Below, in pieces: positions 43,532-52,369 of a DNA stretch of 64,000 nucleotides. Under the pieces are notes generated by a model. It was given only the letters and a program-made list of their open reading frames with translations, ran no database searches and was not told the DNA's origin. This DNA is from Tabrizicola_A sp965284335 (GTDB taxonomy: Bacteria > Pseudomonadota > Alphaproteobacteria > Rhodobacterales > Rhodobacteraceae). The translations under genes and the position numbers were made by a program. Every line of letters begins with the position of its first letter. Positions within the stretch are counted from its first letter, which is position 1. The stretch lies in NCBI RefSeq assembly GCF_965284335.1, contig NZ_OZ260076.1. The stretch is one strand, 5' to 3'.

Positions 43532-44548
43532 ATGCCCCTTCTGACGGCGCTTTTCGATCTGCACGCAACGGCAACCCGCAAGCAGGCCTTGCGGGTTTTC
43601 GCTGTATTGGTGCTGGCGATGTTTGTTGCGGCCTTGGTCGAACAGCTGGTGCCTGATTTCAGCCGCTTTGCCGTGCCAGTGCTGGGTTTGGTCTATGTCT
43701 GGTGGTGGGCAACGGCGGTGCGGCGATTGCATGATGCGGGGCGCAGCGGCGCTTGGGCGCTGTTGTTGCTGATCCCGGTTTTGGGTCTATTGATCTCTGT
43801 GATCGTGCTGTCGCTGCGTCCAAGCCGGCCGTTCAATGATGGTCAGGCTGGTCTGCAACTGGCCGGATCGTTCGGGTTGGCCTTTTTGGCGCTTTTGGCG
43901 ATCAGTCGCCTGATTTGGGCGCCCCATTGGGTGCCAGCTGAATCGATGAAACCCGGTTTGATGGTGGGTGACTATCTGATGGTGCGCCATGTGCCAGCAG
44001 ATCGGTTGGTCCGGGGTGATGTTGTGGTGTTCCGACATCCAGCCACGGGTGATGCATGGGTCAAGCGTTTGGTGGGCCTGCCCGGCGATGTGGTGACGAT
44101 GCAGGACGGACAGGTCGTTTTGAACGATCAAACCCTGCCGCAGACCGCAGCGGGCAGCTTGCGCGAAGTTTACGCCCCTCAGGGGCCATTGGGCAGCTTG
44201 CCACGCTGCGTGAATGCCGTGGTGGGCGTCGGGGCTGTTTGTGAAAAACAGCTTTTTGTCGAAACCATGCCAGATGGCCGAGCCTATGGGATCGCGAACA
44301 TTGAACAGGGTGCATTTTCCGATGACATCGGCCCCTTTATCGTGCCGCAGGGACAAATGTTCTTGCTGGGCGATAACCGAGACAACTCGGCAGACAGCCG
44401 TTTTGCCCAAGGGGCTGGGGGCTTGGGCTTTGTCTCGATGGAAAATGTGATAGGACGGGTGTCACGGGTGATCTTCTCGTCAGCGGGCCCATCGCTTTGG
44501 GCGGTGTGGGATTGGCGGGCGGATCGCATCTTTAGGTCGGTGGAATGA
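43532..44548 (+). CDS. DUF805-like membrane domain fused to signal peptidase I
   Basis: This 338-residue protein has two parts. Residues 1-110 look like DUF805: hydrophobic helices around the hallmark RRLHDAGRSGAW (64-75) and VIVLSLRPSRPFND. Residues 115-338 form a signal peptidase I domain with a transmembrane helix, catalytic Ser138 in WVPAESMKPG, Lys178 in AWVKRLVGLPGD and the box LLGDNRDNSADSRF near 285. All catalytic residues are intact, so the fusion is likely active. It is in tandem with a normal lepB (2-bp gap) and overlaps rnc (ATGA). The DUF805 part may alter substrate choice or placement. Confidence 0.88.
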   Translation: MPLLTALFDLHATATRKQALRVFAVLVLAMFVAALVEQLVPDFSRFAVPVLGLVYVWWWATAVRRLHDAGRSGAWALLLLIPVLGLLISVIVLSLRPSRPFNDGQAGLQLAGSFGLAFLALLAISRLIWAPHWVPAESMKPGLMVGDYLMVRHVPADRLVRGDVVVFRHPATGDAWVKRLVGLPGDVVTMQDGQVVLNDQTLPQTAAGSLREVYAPQGPLGSLPRCVNAVVGVGAVCEKQLFVETMPDGRAYGIANIEQGAFSDDIGPFIVPQGQMFLLGDNRDNSADSRFAQGAGGLGFVSMENVIGRVSRVIFSSAGPSLWAVWDWRADRIFRSVE

Positions 44549-45234
44549 GACTTTCGGCAGATCTTTTGGCCTTTCAGGCCCGCATTGGGCATCAGTTTCG
44601 TCAACCGGCGCTGCTGGCACGCGCGGTCACGCATTCGTCAATCTCATCGCCCACGCGGCCCGACAATCAGCGGTTGGAATTTCTGGGCGACCGGGTTTTG
44701 GGCTTGGTGATGTCCGAAGCACTTTTGCACGCCGACAAGGCTGCCAGCGAAGGCCAGCTTGCGCCGCGTTTCAATGCCCTTGTGCGCAAGGAAACCTGCG
44801 CCGAAGTGGCGCGGGAAATTGGTCTGGGTGATGTGCTAAAGCTGGGCCGGTCTGAAATGTTGTCAGGCGGGCGGCGCAAAGACGCGCTTTTGGGCGATGC
44901 TTTAGAGGCGGTGATTGCCGCCGTCTATCTGGATGCCGGATTTGAGGCGGCCAAGGCGCTGGTGCTGGGTCTGTGGGGCAATCGGATTGGCGCCGTCGAG
45001 ACGGACGCCCGCGACCCCAAGACCAGCCTGCAAGAATGGGCCCAAGCCCGGGCCATGCCGCCGCCCAGCTATATCGAACTTGGCCGCGATGGCCCCGATC
45101 ACCAACCCCAGTTCACCGTTCAGGTGCGGCTGGAAAACGGCGCTGCGGAAACCGCCCGCGCTGGCACGAAACGCGCCGCCGAACAGGCCGCAGCCCGGGC
45201 GCTTTTGTCCCGGATGGAGCAGACCAATGACTGA
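44545..45234 (+). CDS. rnc: Ribonuclease III
   Basis: This endonuclease cleaves double-stranded RNA in rRNA processing and regulation. The 229-residue protein has an endonuclease domain at 1-150 with signature NQRLEFLGDRVLGLVMSE near 37-54 and the second acidic site LLGDALEAVIAAVYLDAG near 115-132. A double-stranded RNA-binding domain at about 160-225 includes DPKTSLQEWAQA and TKRAAEQAAARALL. It overlaps the upstream signal peptidase gene by 4 nt and the era start by 8 nt. This rnc-era pairing is universal in the group. Confidence 0.97.
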   Translation: MRLSADLLAFQARIGHQFRQPALLARAVTHSSISSPTRPDNQRLEFLGDRVLGLVMSEALLHADKAASEGQLAPRFNALVRKETCAEVAREIGLGDVLKLGRSEMLSGGRRKDALLGDALEAVIAAVYLDAGFEAAKALVLGLWGNRIGAVETDARDPKTSLQEWAQARAMPPPSYIELGRDGPDHQPQFTVQVRLENGAAETARAGTKRAAEQAAARALLSRMEQTND

Positions 45235-46153
45235 AACACATCCTGAAACCCGTGCCGGATTTGTGGCGTTGATCGGCGAGCCGAATGCCGGGAAATCCAC
45301 CCTGTTGAACCGGATGGTGGGGGCAAAGGTTTCGATCGTCACGCATAAGGTGCAAACGACGCGGGCGCGCATTCGTGGCATCGCGATTGAAGGGCAAAGC
45401 CAGATCGTCTTTGTCGACACCCCCGGCATTTTCCGCCCACGCCGCCGTTTGGACCGATCAATGGTCAAGGCGGCATGGGGCGGGGCCTCGGACGCTGATA
45501 TCGTGGTCTTGTTGATCGAGGCGCATCGCGGGCTGACCGAAGGTGCGCAAGCCATCATCGACCGTCTGCGCGAAGAAATGCCGCGAGGTAAGCCGGTGGC
45601 CTTGGCGATCAACAAGATTGACCGCGTGAAGGCCGAGGTGCTTTTGGCGCTGACCCAGAAGATGAACGATGCGTTCCCCTTTGCCAAAACCTTCATGATT
45701 TCGGCCGAGCGGGGCTATGGTGTGGACGACTTGCGCGACTGGCTGGCGGCCGAGGTGCCCGAAGGTCCGTGGTTCTATCCGGAAGATCAGATCGCCGATC
45801 TGCCAATGCGGATGATCGCGGCAGAAATGACGCGCGAAAAGCTGACCCTGCGCCTGCACGAGGAATTGCCCTATCAACTGACGGTCGAGACCGAAAAGTG
45901 GGAGGATAAACCCGACGGATCCACCCGGATTGACCAGATCATCTATGTCTCTCGCGATGGGCATAAGGGCATTGTTCTGGGCAATGGCGGTGAGACGATC
46001 AAGTCGATCGGCACCGCGGCGCGGGCGGAGATTTCGGCCTTTCTGGACCGCAAGGTGCATTTGTTCTTGCAGGTTAAGGTGCGCGAAAACTGGCAAGAAG
46101 AGGCCGAGCGCTATTCCGAGATGGGGCTGGAATTCAAAGATGGTGATGCCTGA
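45227..46153 (+). CDS. era: GTPase Era
   Basis: This GTPase aids 30S ribosome maturation and binds 16S rRNA. The 308-residue protein has G1 GEPNAGKSTL near 18-27, G3 VDTPGIFRP near 64-72, G4 INKIDR near 127, and a C-terminal KH domain (KEEAERYSEMGLEF-like end; GIVLGNGGETIKSIG near 248-262, the KH GxxG motif). ATG 45227 was chosen to overlap rnc by 8 nt. A 6-bp hairpin (GATCTG/CAGATC, 46152-46170) is at its end. Confidence 0.97.
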   Translation: MTETHPETRAGFVALIGEPNAGKSTLLNRMVGAKVSIVTHKVQTTRARIRGIAIEGQSQIVFVDTPGIFRPRRRLDRSMVKAAWGGASDADIVVLLIEAHRGLTEGAQAIIDRLREEMPRGKPVALAINKIDRVKAEVLLALTQKMNDAFPFAKTFMISAERGYGVDDLRDWLAAEVPEGPWFYPEDQIADLPMRMIAAEMTREKLTLRLHEELPYQLTVETEKWEDKPDGSTRIDQIIYVSRDGHKGIVLGNGGETIKSIGTAARAEISAFLDRKVHLFLQVKVRENWQEEAERYSEMGLEFKDGDA

Positions 46154-46223
46154 TCTGGACCTGACAGATCGGGTTTGCGGCGCGGTCGGAGCCTCCGGCG
46201 GGGGTATTTTTGCCAAGATGAAA
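46152..46223 (+). terminator. Post-era hairpins and GC-rich motif with T-run
   Basis: GATCTG pairs with CAGATC at 46152-46170. Then CGGAG/CTCCG-type palindromic sequence (46187-46197) and GCCTCCGGCGGGGG run into TATTTTT near 46204-46211, a terminator-like end. The following AAGATG serves as the ribosome binding site region of the next gene. A similar GCCTCCGGCGGG...TATTTTT motif is common between genes in Rhodobacteraceae, from memory. Confidence 0.4.
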
Positions 46224-46225
46224 TC

Positions 46226-46564
46226 ATGAGCGCGCGTTTGGCAACCGGGGTTTGGGTGGCCGCCTATCTGGCGCGGCTGCGTATGGCTGGGATGGCGGCC
46301 TATGTGGTGGCCAAGGGCGATGCCACGGCGGGCGCGGTGGTGGTGAAAATTGTCCTGCCCGCCGGTCGTGCCAAGGCCATGGCGCGCAGTTTTGATCTGG
46401 CCAGCGGTGCGCGTCTCTGGCGTGTGTTGGCGGAAGGCGAGGAGCGCGAAGTAGAGGCGCTTTTGCAGCGCGAGCGGGGGCGTGACCGGGATCTGTGGCT
46501 GATTGATGTCGAAGATCCCGCGGGGTTGGCGCTGTTGGGTGAAGAGGGCTTTGCGGCGGACTGA
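46226..46564 (+). CDS. DUF1491-family protein
   Basis: This 112-residue protein has the alphaproteobacterial DUF1491 pattern: RLATGVWVAAYLARLRMAGM at the start, GAVVVKIVLPAG near 36-47, and REVEALLQRERGRDRDLWLIDVED near 70-93. No function is known. It sits between era and recO, its usual position. ATG 46226 was chosen because the AAGATG upstream and family length fit; the frame open from 46175 adds 17 residues with no conserved start. Confidence 0.88.
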   Translation: MSARLATGVWVAAYLARLRMAGMAAYVVAKGDATAGAVVVKIVLPAGRAKAMARSFDLASGARLWRVLAEGEEREVEALLQRERGRDRDLWLIDVEDPAGLALLGEEGFAAD

Positions 46565-46602
46565 CGCTTGCCAAGCTTACCTGCCGTGCAGATAGTCGCG
46601 CT

Positions 46603-47325
46603 ATGGAATGGCGGGACGAAGGCTGTGTGATCCTTGTGCGTGCACATGGCGAGACGGCCGCGATCATCGAAGTGTTCACGGCGGCCCATGGTCGGCACGC
46701 GGGCGTGGTGCGTGGTGGCGCGTCACGTCGCATGGGGGCTGTCTTGCAGCCGGGCAGTCAGGTGGCTGTGCAATGGCAGGCCCGCCTTTCGGAACATATG
46801 GGTGGCTTTGCCGTCGAGCCGTTGCAATCGCGCGCGGGGCTGATGGCGGATCGTTTGGCTTTGGCAGGGTTGAACGCGATCTGCGCCATGCTGCATGTGG
46901 CTTTGCCGGAGCGTGCGCCCTATCCTGCGCTGTGGCGTGCCACCATGGACTTGCTGGCCGCGGTAGAGCGGGGGGGAGATTGGCCTGCGCAGTATCTGCG
47001 CTGGGAGTTGGCGCTTTTGGACGAGCTGGGCTTTGGGCTGGATCTGGGGCGTTGTGCGGTGACGGGAAGCCGTGACGGGTTGGCCTTTGTCAGCCCGAAA
47101 TCGGGCCGCGCGGTTAGTCTGGCGGGCGCAGGGGCTTGGGCGGCGCGGTTGTTGCCGTTGCCTGCGGTGGTTTTGGGGCAAGGTCCGGCCAGCCCGGTTG
47201 AATTGGGCCAAGGCTTTGCGCTGACAGGGCATTTTCTGCTGAAGGGTTTGGGTCCTATGGTGCAGGGCAAGGCCCTGCCTGCCGCGCGGATGCGATTGGT
47301 TCAGATGCTGGCCGAGACGGGTTAA
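46603..47325 (+). CDS. recO: DNA repair protein RecO
   Basis: This recombination mediator helps RecA load on single strands with RecF and RecR. The 240-residue protein has an N-terminal OB-fold (WRDEGCVILVRAHGETAAI, AVLQPGSQVAVQWQARLSE), a helical middle and a C-terminal domain (LPLPAVVLGQGPASP, LTGHFLLKGLGP). The usual zinc-binding Cys set is mostly absent, with one Cys in LDLGRCAVTG. Alphaproteobacterial RecO often shows this. It is the last gene of the rpoZ-recO block. Confidence 0.93.
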   Translation: MEWRDEGCVILVRAHGETAAIIEVFTAAHGRHAGVVRGGASRRMGAVLQPGSQVAVQWQARLSEHMGGFAVEPLQSRAGLMADRLALAGLNAICAMLHVALPERAPYPALWRATMDLLAAVERGGDWPAQYLRWELALLDELGFGLDLGRCAVTGSRDGLAFVSPKSGRAVSLAGAGAWAARLLPLPAVVLGQGPASPVELGQGFALTGHFLLKGLGPMVQGKALPAARMRLVQMLAETG

Positions 47326-47410
47326 CCCCGGTGTGGATCAGGTCGCCAACAGGCTTGGCCTGTGTCGCAGCTGTCGCAGATGCGCCCGGCAAAGCCGTTA
47401 GGGTCAGCCC

Positions 47411-48628
47411 ATGGCTTTGCGATATATCCCCCTGCACCTGAAACATTCGGCGACGCCGAAAATCACCGATTTTGCCTTGCTGAGCGGGCTGGAAGCTGCC
47501 GTGCGTGGCACGCTGATTTCGACGGTTCCAATCGCGGTTTATGATGCCTTTGGGTCGGCGAGTGATCTGTCGACGGTCTATCTGGCAGCGGGGGTGATCA
47601 CGCTGTTCTGGGGTCTTTTGGTGCCGCGCCTGACGCAGATGCTGCCGCGCCGTTGGGTTTATTCGGCGGGGTGCGGGCTCTATCTGGTGGCGATGGCGCT
47701 GTTCATCATGGGCACGCCATGGTCGGTTCAGGCGGCCATTTTGATTGCGGGCATGGCGACGGTGACGACGTTCGTGTGCTTGAACGCCTATGTCTTGGAC
47801 TATGTCTCGCGCGCCGATCTGGGCAAGACCCAAGGCCAGCAGATGGTTTATGCAGCCGTGCCTTGGGCGGTGGGGCCGCTGACCGGCGTTTGGCTGCGCA
47901 GCATCTGGGATCCTTTGCCGTTTTTGGTGGCTGGTGGGTTTGCCGTGCTGTTGTTGGCGGTGTTTTGGTATTTGCGGCTGGGCAATGGCAAGCAGATCAC
48001 CCGGGCAAAGGGGCCTGCGGTCAATCCGCTGGCCTATCTGGGGCGGTTTTTTCGCCAGCCCCGGCTGATCATCGGCTGGCTGTTTGCGGTGTTTCGCAGC
48101 TGTGGTTGGTGGGTCTATGTGGTTTATGTCCCGGTCTTTTGCATTGAAAGCGGATTGGGCGACACTTTGGGTGGTGTCATGCTGTCCATCAGCAACGCGA
48201 GCCTGTTGTTATCACCTGCCATGGCGCAGCTGGTGCGGCGGCTGACGGTGCGGCGGTCGATGATGTGGACCATGGCCTATTGCGCGGCGCTGTTCATCGC
48301 GGCGACGGTGGTGTCACCCATGCCATTGGTGGCGTTGGGCCTGTTGTTCTTTGCCTCATTCGGGTTGGTGATGCTGGATGTGGTGGGAGGGCTGCCGTTT
48401 TTGATGTCGGTCAAGCCATCCGAGCGGGCCGAGATGGCGGCGGTGTATTCCAGTTTCCGCGATGTATCTGGCATTTTGACGCCCGGCGCGGCCTATCTGG
48501 TGCTGCTGGTTCTGCCGCTGTCGGGTATTTTTGCCGCAAGTGGTGCGGCCTTTGCGCTGTCATGGTGGTTGGCGCGCAACCTGCATCCGCGTCTTGGCGT
48601 TCTGCGCCCCTCGCGCGGTGGCGCTTAA
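47411..48628 (+). CDS. MFS transporter
   Basis: This 405-residue protein has about 12 hydrophobic segments. The loop TKPR-like motif of the MFS is weakly visible after helix 2 (VPRLTQMLPRRWVY near 78-91). LNAYVLDYVSRADLGKTQGQQ lies near 122-142. The substrate cannot be told. The start is ATG 47411, 85 bp after recO. Its end overlaps the stop of the convergent epimerase gene by 4 bp. Confidence 0.85.
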   Translation: MALRYIPLHLKHSATPKITDFALLSGLEAAVRGTLISTVPIAVYDAFGSASDLSTVYLAAGVITLFWGLLVPRLTQMLPRRWVYSAGCGLYLVAMALFIMGTPWSVQAAILIAGMATVTTFVCLNAYVLDYVSRADLGKTQGQQMVYAAVPWAVGPLTGVWLRSIWDPLPFLVAGGFAVLLLAVFWYLRLGNGKQITRAKGPAVNPLAYLGRFFRQPRLIIGWLFAVFRSCGWWVYVVYVPVFCIESGLGDTLGGVMLSISNASLLLSPAMAQLVRRLTVRRSMMWTMAYCAALFIAATVVSPMPLVALGLLFFASFGLVMLDVVGGLPFLMSVKPSERAEMAAVYSSFRDVSGILTPGAAYLVLLVLPLSGIFAASGAAFALSWWLARNLHPRLGVLRPSRGGA

Positions 48629-49632
48629 ACCTTGCCGTTGGACAAAAGCCAGTCGGCACTGGCGCGCAGCGCCCCTTCGGGCGAGATGAAGCGCATCTGA
48701 AGCACATCGCGGGCGCGGGCGTTGGACATTGGGTGGGATTTGCCAACAGCGGGCAGGATGGCTGTGATCTGCGGATCAAACAGCGCCAAAAATCGCAGCA
48801 CAAACATGGGGGCCACGCGGGTGGCGATCCGTCGGTTTGGGTGGGCGCGTTTCAATTCCTTGGCCATGGCGGGCATGGTCATATTCCCTGCGACAGCCAA
48901 GATCCGCATGTTTTCCGCCTCGGGGCGTTCCAGCGCGCGTAGGTGCATTTCAGCGACATCGCGCACATCGACGACCGGGAAATCCAACATGGGCACCATG
49001 GGATCCTTGCCGCGCAGAATGCGAGCGATCACCCCGATCGAACTGCCGTAGTGGCTGTCTAGCGGCGGGCCCATCACAAAGCCGGGGTTGATGGTGGTTA
49101 GTTGCAGGCCATGGGAGCTGGAAAACTCCCATGCGGCCTGTTCTGCGAGGGTTTTTGACTGGCCATAGGCCGAGGTGTCGGGGGCATCGGGGTTGCACCA
49201 ATCGGTTTCATCCTGCACCCCGGATTTTGCGGTGTCGGTCACAGCAACCGTGGACGAGGTCAGCACCACGCGCGTCACGTTTGCCGCATGGGCCGCGCGC
49301 AGAGCGCGCAAGGTGCCTTCCACCGCTGGGCGGATCAGAACTTGCGGGTCTTTCGGCTGCGCCACGGGAAAGGGTGAGGCGGTGTGCATAAGCGCCGTCA
49401 CCCCCTGCATCGCATCATCCCAACCCGCATCTGATTCAAGATCCAGTGCGACAAATGACAGCCGCGCCAAAGCCACCTCGCCCACAACGGGCAAAAGCGC
49501 TGCCCGCACCTCATCGGCACGGTCCATTCGACGCAAAGACCCCCGCACGCTATGCCCTGCCAACAAAAGCTTGGCGGCGACATGTTTGGCGATAAAGCCG
49601 GAGATACCGGTCAGAAGAACAGTTTCGGGCAT
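48625..49632 (-). CDS. NAD-dependent epimerase/dehydratase (extended SDR)
   Basis: This 335-residue extended SDR has cofactor motif TGISGFIAKHVAAKL near 7-21, a helix at GSLRRMDRADEV, VVLTSSTVAV near 120 and the catalytic YGQSKTLAEQAAWEF near 153-167. This resembles dihydroflavonol reductase-type enzymes, which reduce aldehydes or ketones. ATG 49632 was chosen, with GTG 49644 in frame as an alternative. It lies near the Mcd-like dehydrogenase gene on the same strand (73-bp gap), so it may be expressed from its own promoter. Confidence 0.85.
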   Translation of the reverse strand: MPETVLLTGISGFIAKHVAAKLLLAGHSVRGSLRRMDRADEVRAALLPVVGEVALARLSFVALDLESDAGWDDAMQGVTALMHTASPFPVAQPKDPQVLIRPAVEGTLRALRAAHAANVTRVVLTSSTVAVTDTAKSGVQDETDWCNPDAPDTSAYGQSKTLAEQAAWEFSSSHGLQLTTINPGFVMGPPLDSHYGSSIGVIARILRGKDPMVPMLDFPVVDVRDVAEMHLRALERPEAENMRILAVAGNMTMPAMAKELKRAHPNRRIATRVAPMFVLRFLALFDPQITAILPAVGKSHPMSNARARDVLQMRFISPEGALRASADWLLSNGKV

Positions 49633-49704
49633 CAATGGGTCCACATGAAAAAGGGCAGAGAGGCTTACATAGCCGTCTCTGCCCGTAATGCCATGCGCAA
49701 AAGA

Positions 49705-51363
49705 TCAGTCGAGCAAGCGCCGCGCGATAACTTGCGCCTGAATTTCGGCCGCCCCTTCGAAAATATTCAGAATGCGGGCGTCGCACAGGATGCGGCTGAT
49801 CTGATATTCCAGCGCAAAGCCGTTACCGCCGTGGATTTGCAGCGCGTTGTCGGCGCTGGACCATGCAACGCGCGCGCCCAACAGCTTGGCCATGCCCGCC
49901 TCAAGATCACAGCGCTTGTCATTGTCTTTTTGCCATGCGCTGAAATAGGTGAGCTGACGAGCCACCATGATTTCCACCGCCATCATGGCAAGCTTTGATA
50001 CGATCCGCGGGAATTCGATCAGCGATTTGCCAAACTGCTTGCGGTCCTCGGAGTATTTCATGCCGATTTCCAGCGCCGATTGCGCGACGCCAATGGCGCG
50101 CGCGCCGGTCTGGATGCGGGCGGATTCGAAGGTTTGCATGAGTTGCTTGAAGCCTTGGCCCTCAACGCCGCCAAGAAGGTTATCAGCCGCAACCTTGAAC
50201 CCGTCAAAGGCCAGCTCGTATTCCTTCATGCCGCGATAGCCCAGAACCTCGATCTCGCCACCGGTCATGCCGGGAGTTGGGAAGGGGGCCTCATCAGTGC
50301 CGGGGGTCTTTTCGGCCAAGAACATCGACAGGCCGCGATAATCGGTGGTGTCGGGGTTGGTGCGGGCCAAAAGGGTCATTACATGGGTGCGGGCAGCGTG
50401 GGTGATCCATGTCTTGTTGCCGGTGACTTCCCAGCCGTCATCTGTGCGCACAGCGCGGGTCCGCAGAGAGCCAAGGTCAGACCCGGTGTTCGGTTCGGTG
50501 AACACGGCGGTCGGAAGGGTTTCCCCGGATGCCAGACGCGGCAACCATTTGGCCTTTTGTTCGGGCGTGCCACCACACAGGATCAGTTCTGCCGCAATTT
50601 CGCTGCGGGTGGCCAGAGATCCCACGCCGATATAGCCGCGCGACAGCTCTTCTGACACCACCACCATCGACGCCTTTGACAGGCCAAAGCCGCCGAATTC
50701 TTCGGGGATCGTCAGGCCGAACACGCCCATCTCGGCCAACTCCTCGATGATCCCCATGGGGATCAACTCGTCGTCAAGGTGCCATTGGTGGGCAAAGGGA
50801 ATGACCTTTTCCTCGGCATAGCGGCGGAACTGGTCGCGGATCATTTCCAGTTCTTCATCCAGACCCGATGCGCCAAAGGTGGCGCGGCCTTGATTGTCGC
50901 GCATCAGCGCCACCAGCTCGGTGCGGGCGGCGTCGGTGTTGCCAAGTGCCATAAGGCGCGCTGCGGCGGCGCTGGGCGCGGCTGGTGTGATGACCAAGTC
51001 AGACAGGCGGGCCATTTCGCCCTGACTCATCGGAATGCCGCCGCGAATCTGCGTCAGGTATTCGCCAAAGGCGATCTGAAGGATCAGGGCCTCCATCTCA
51101 CCAAACTGACCTTGATCGTTCAGCCGCATGGCCCATGCATGGGTTTGGCGCAACGCTTCGGTGTAGGTTGCAAGCCACGACAAAGAATGCGCTGCAAACT
51201 GGTGCTGCTCCAGCGCGGGCCCCGAGATCTTGCCGCCCACTGTCACCAGCCCGCGCAAAGCTTCGCGCGCCTCATGGAACAGGGCTTCGACTTCGGGCAG
51301 GGCGGATCCGGTCAGCGAAAGGATATCGTCCAGAAGGGCGGGGGTGCGGGCATCAAGGGCCAT
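49705..51363 (-). CDS. mcd: Methylsuccinyl-CoA dehydrogenase-type acyl-CoA dehydrogenase
   Basis: This 552-residue acyl-CoA dehydrogenase is longer than usual (about 380) because of about 160 extra helical N-terminal residues, with GEYLTQIRGGIPMSQGEMAR near 105-124. The core has FTEPNTGSDLGSLRTRAV near 290, TGNKTWITHAARTHVMTLL near 315-335, and the C-terminal QIHGGNGFALEYQISRILCD. This extended form matches (2S)-methylsuccinyl-CoA dehydrogenase of the ethylmalonyl-CoA pathway, which acts in acetate assimilation in Rhodobacter and passes electrons to ETF. ETF genes are also in this window. The assignment is by length and remembered motifs, so an isobutyryl-CoA-type enzyme remains possible. Confidence 0.8.
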   Translation of the reverse strand: MALDARTPALLDDILSLTGSALPEVEALFHEAREALRGLVTVGGKISGPALEQHQFAAHSLSWLATYTEALRQTHAWAMRLNDQGQFGEMEALILQIAFGEYLTQIRGGIPMSQGEMARLSDLVITPAAPSAAAARLMALGNTDAARTELVALMRDNQGRATFGASGLDEELEMIRDQFRRYAEEKVIPFAHQWHLDDELIPMGIIEELAEMGVFGLTIPEEFGGFGLSKASMVVVSEELSRGYIGVGSLATRSEIAAELILCGGTPEQKAKWLPRLASGETLPTAVFTEPNTGSDLGSLRTRAVRTDDGWEVTGNKTWITHAARTHVMTLLARTNPDTTDYRGLSMFLAEKTPGTDEAPFPTPGMTGGEIEVLGYRGMKEYELAFDGFKVAADNLLGGVEGQGFKQLMQTFESARIQTGARAIGVAQSALEIGMKYSEDRKQFGKSLIEFPRIVSKLAMMAVEIMVARQLTYFSAWQKDNDKRCDLEAGMAKLLGARVAWSSADNALQIHGGNGFALEYQISRILCDARILNIFEGAAEIQAQVIARRLLD

Positions 51364-51530
51364 GGCATACCTTCAGATTCTGCGGTTGCGAAAGGGTTAG
51401 AGCCTTTGCATGTGCAGCGCAATATCCTTTCGTCAATGGGGGTATTAGTTGATGTAATATGTCGCAGACGATTTTGGCTGTGCAGTTCCCGCGCCGTCAC
51501 GCTATGCCGTTGGCAAATAAGGGGGCTGTG

Positions 51531-52295
51531 ATGGATATCGGAATTTTCGGGATAGAGCCTTTCGCCTTTTGGGCCGCCGTTGCGGTCACGCTCTTTGCCG
51601 GCTTTGTCAAAGGCGCCGTGGGCTTTGCGATGCCCTTGATCATGATATCCAGCTTTTCGGCATTCTTGGCGCCCGAACAGGCGCTGGCCGGGCTGATCCT
51701 GCCCACAGTTGTTACGAATATCAGTCAAGCCACGCGGCAGGGCTTTGCGGCTGCTTGGGGAAGCGTGCGGAAATACCATCGTTTCTTGATCGCGACCCTG
51801 GTGCTGATTGTGGTGTCGGCCCAGTTTGTGCGGCTGATCCCGCAGGGGGTCTTCTTGATGCTTTTGGGGGTGCCGATCACGGCCTTCGCTTTGGCGCAGC
51901 TGACAGGGCGAAAATTGGCGCTAAAGCTGCAACATCGCAACCGGGCCGAATGGGCGCTGGGCGCGGTCGGCGGGCTTTATGGTGGGGTGTCGGGGGTCTG
52001 GGGGCCACCGCTGATTGTTTATCTCTTGTCGATTGGGGCGGATAAGGTGGAGACGGTTCGCGTTCAGGGTGTGGTGTTTTTTCTGGGTGCGGTGGTCTTG
52101 CTTGGCGCGCATTTGCAGACGGGGCTGATGGCCGGGCCGAACCTGTGGTTCTCGGCCGCGCTGGTGGTGCCGGCGGTTGCGGGCCAGCTTATGGGCCAAA
52201 AGCTACAAGATCGCTTGGATCAGGCCCGTTTTCGGCGCTGGACCCAAGCGTTGTTGGTGTTGACTGGGCTTAACTTGATCTGGAGCGCGATCTAG
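51531..52295 (+). CDS. TauE/SafE-family membrane permease
   Basis: This 254-residue protein has about eight hydrophobic segments and belongs to the sulfite exporter TauE/SafE family. GFVKGAVGFAMPLIMISSFS near 22-41 and a repeated second-half segment GVSGVWGPPLIVYLLSIG near 148-165 show the inverted repeat of the family. These carriers move small anions such as sulfite, sulfoacetate or organic acids; the substrate is unknown. ATG 51531 has GGGGGC upstream and starts a sensible membrane protein; the longer frame from 51459 is discounted. It is divergent from the mcd-like gene. Confidence 0.85.
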   Translation: MDIGIFGIEPFAFWAAVAVTLFAGFVKGAVGFAMPLIMISSFSAFLAPEQALAGLILPTVVTNISQATRQGFAAAWGSVRKYHRFLIATLVLIVVSAQFVRLIPQGVFLMLLGVPITAFALAQLTGRKLALKLQHRNRAEWALGAVGGLYGGVSGVWGPPLIVYLLSIGADKVETVRVQGVVFFLGAVVLLGAHLQTGLMAGPNLWFSAALVVPAVAGQLMGQKLQDRLDQARFRRWTQALLVLTGLNLIWSAI

Positions 52296-52299
52296 CGCC

Positions 52300-52362
52300 C
52301 TCGTCGAGCCCGCTGTGCACTCGTCGGGGGATCCGCGAGGAGTGCACGACGTGCTCGACGAG
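52300..52362. repeat. Multi-hairpin intergenic element, copy 2 (convergent genes)
   Basis: The outer stem CTCGTCGAGC (52300-52309) pairs exactly with GCTCGACGAG (52353-52362). An inner stem GTGCACTC (52315-52322) pairs with GAGTGCAC (52340-52347). A further CTCG/CGAG plus CGG/CCG alternative fold with the shared CTCGTCGG box lies between. It occupies the 74-bp gap between convergent TauE-like and pckA genes, so it probably ends both transcripts. Confidence 0.6.
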
Positions 52363-52369
52363 CGGGTGC

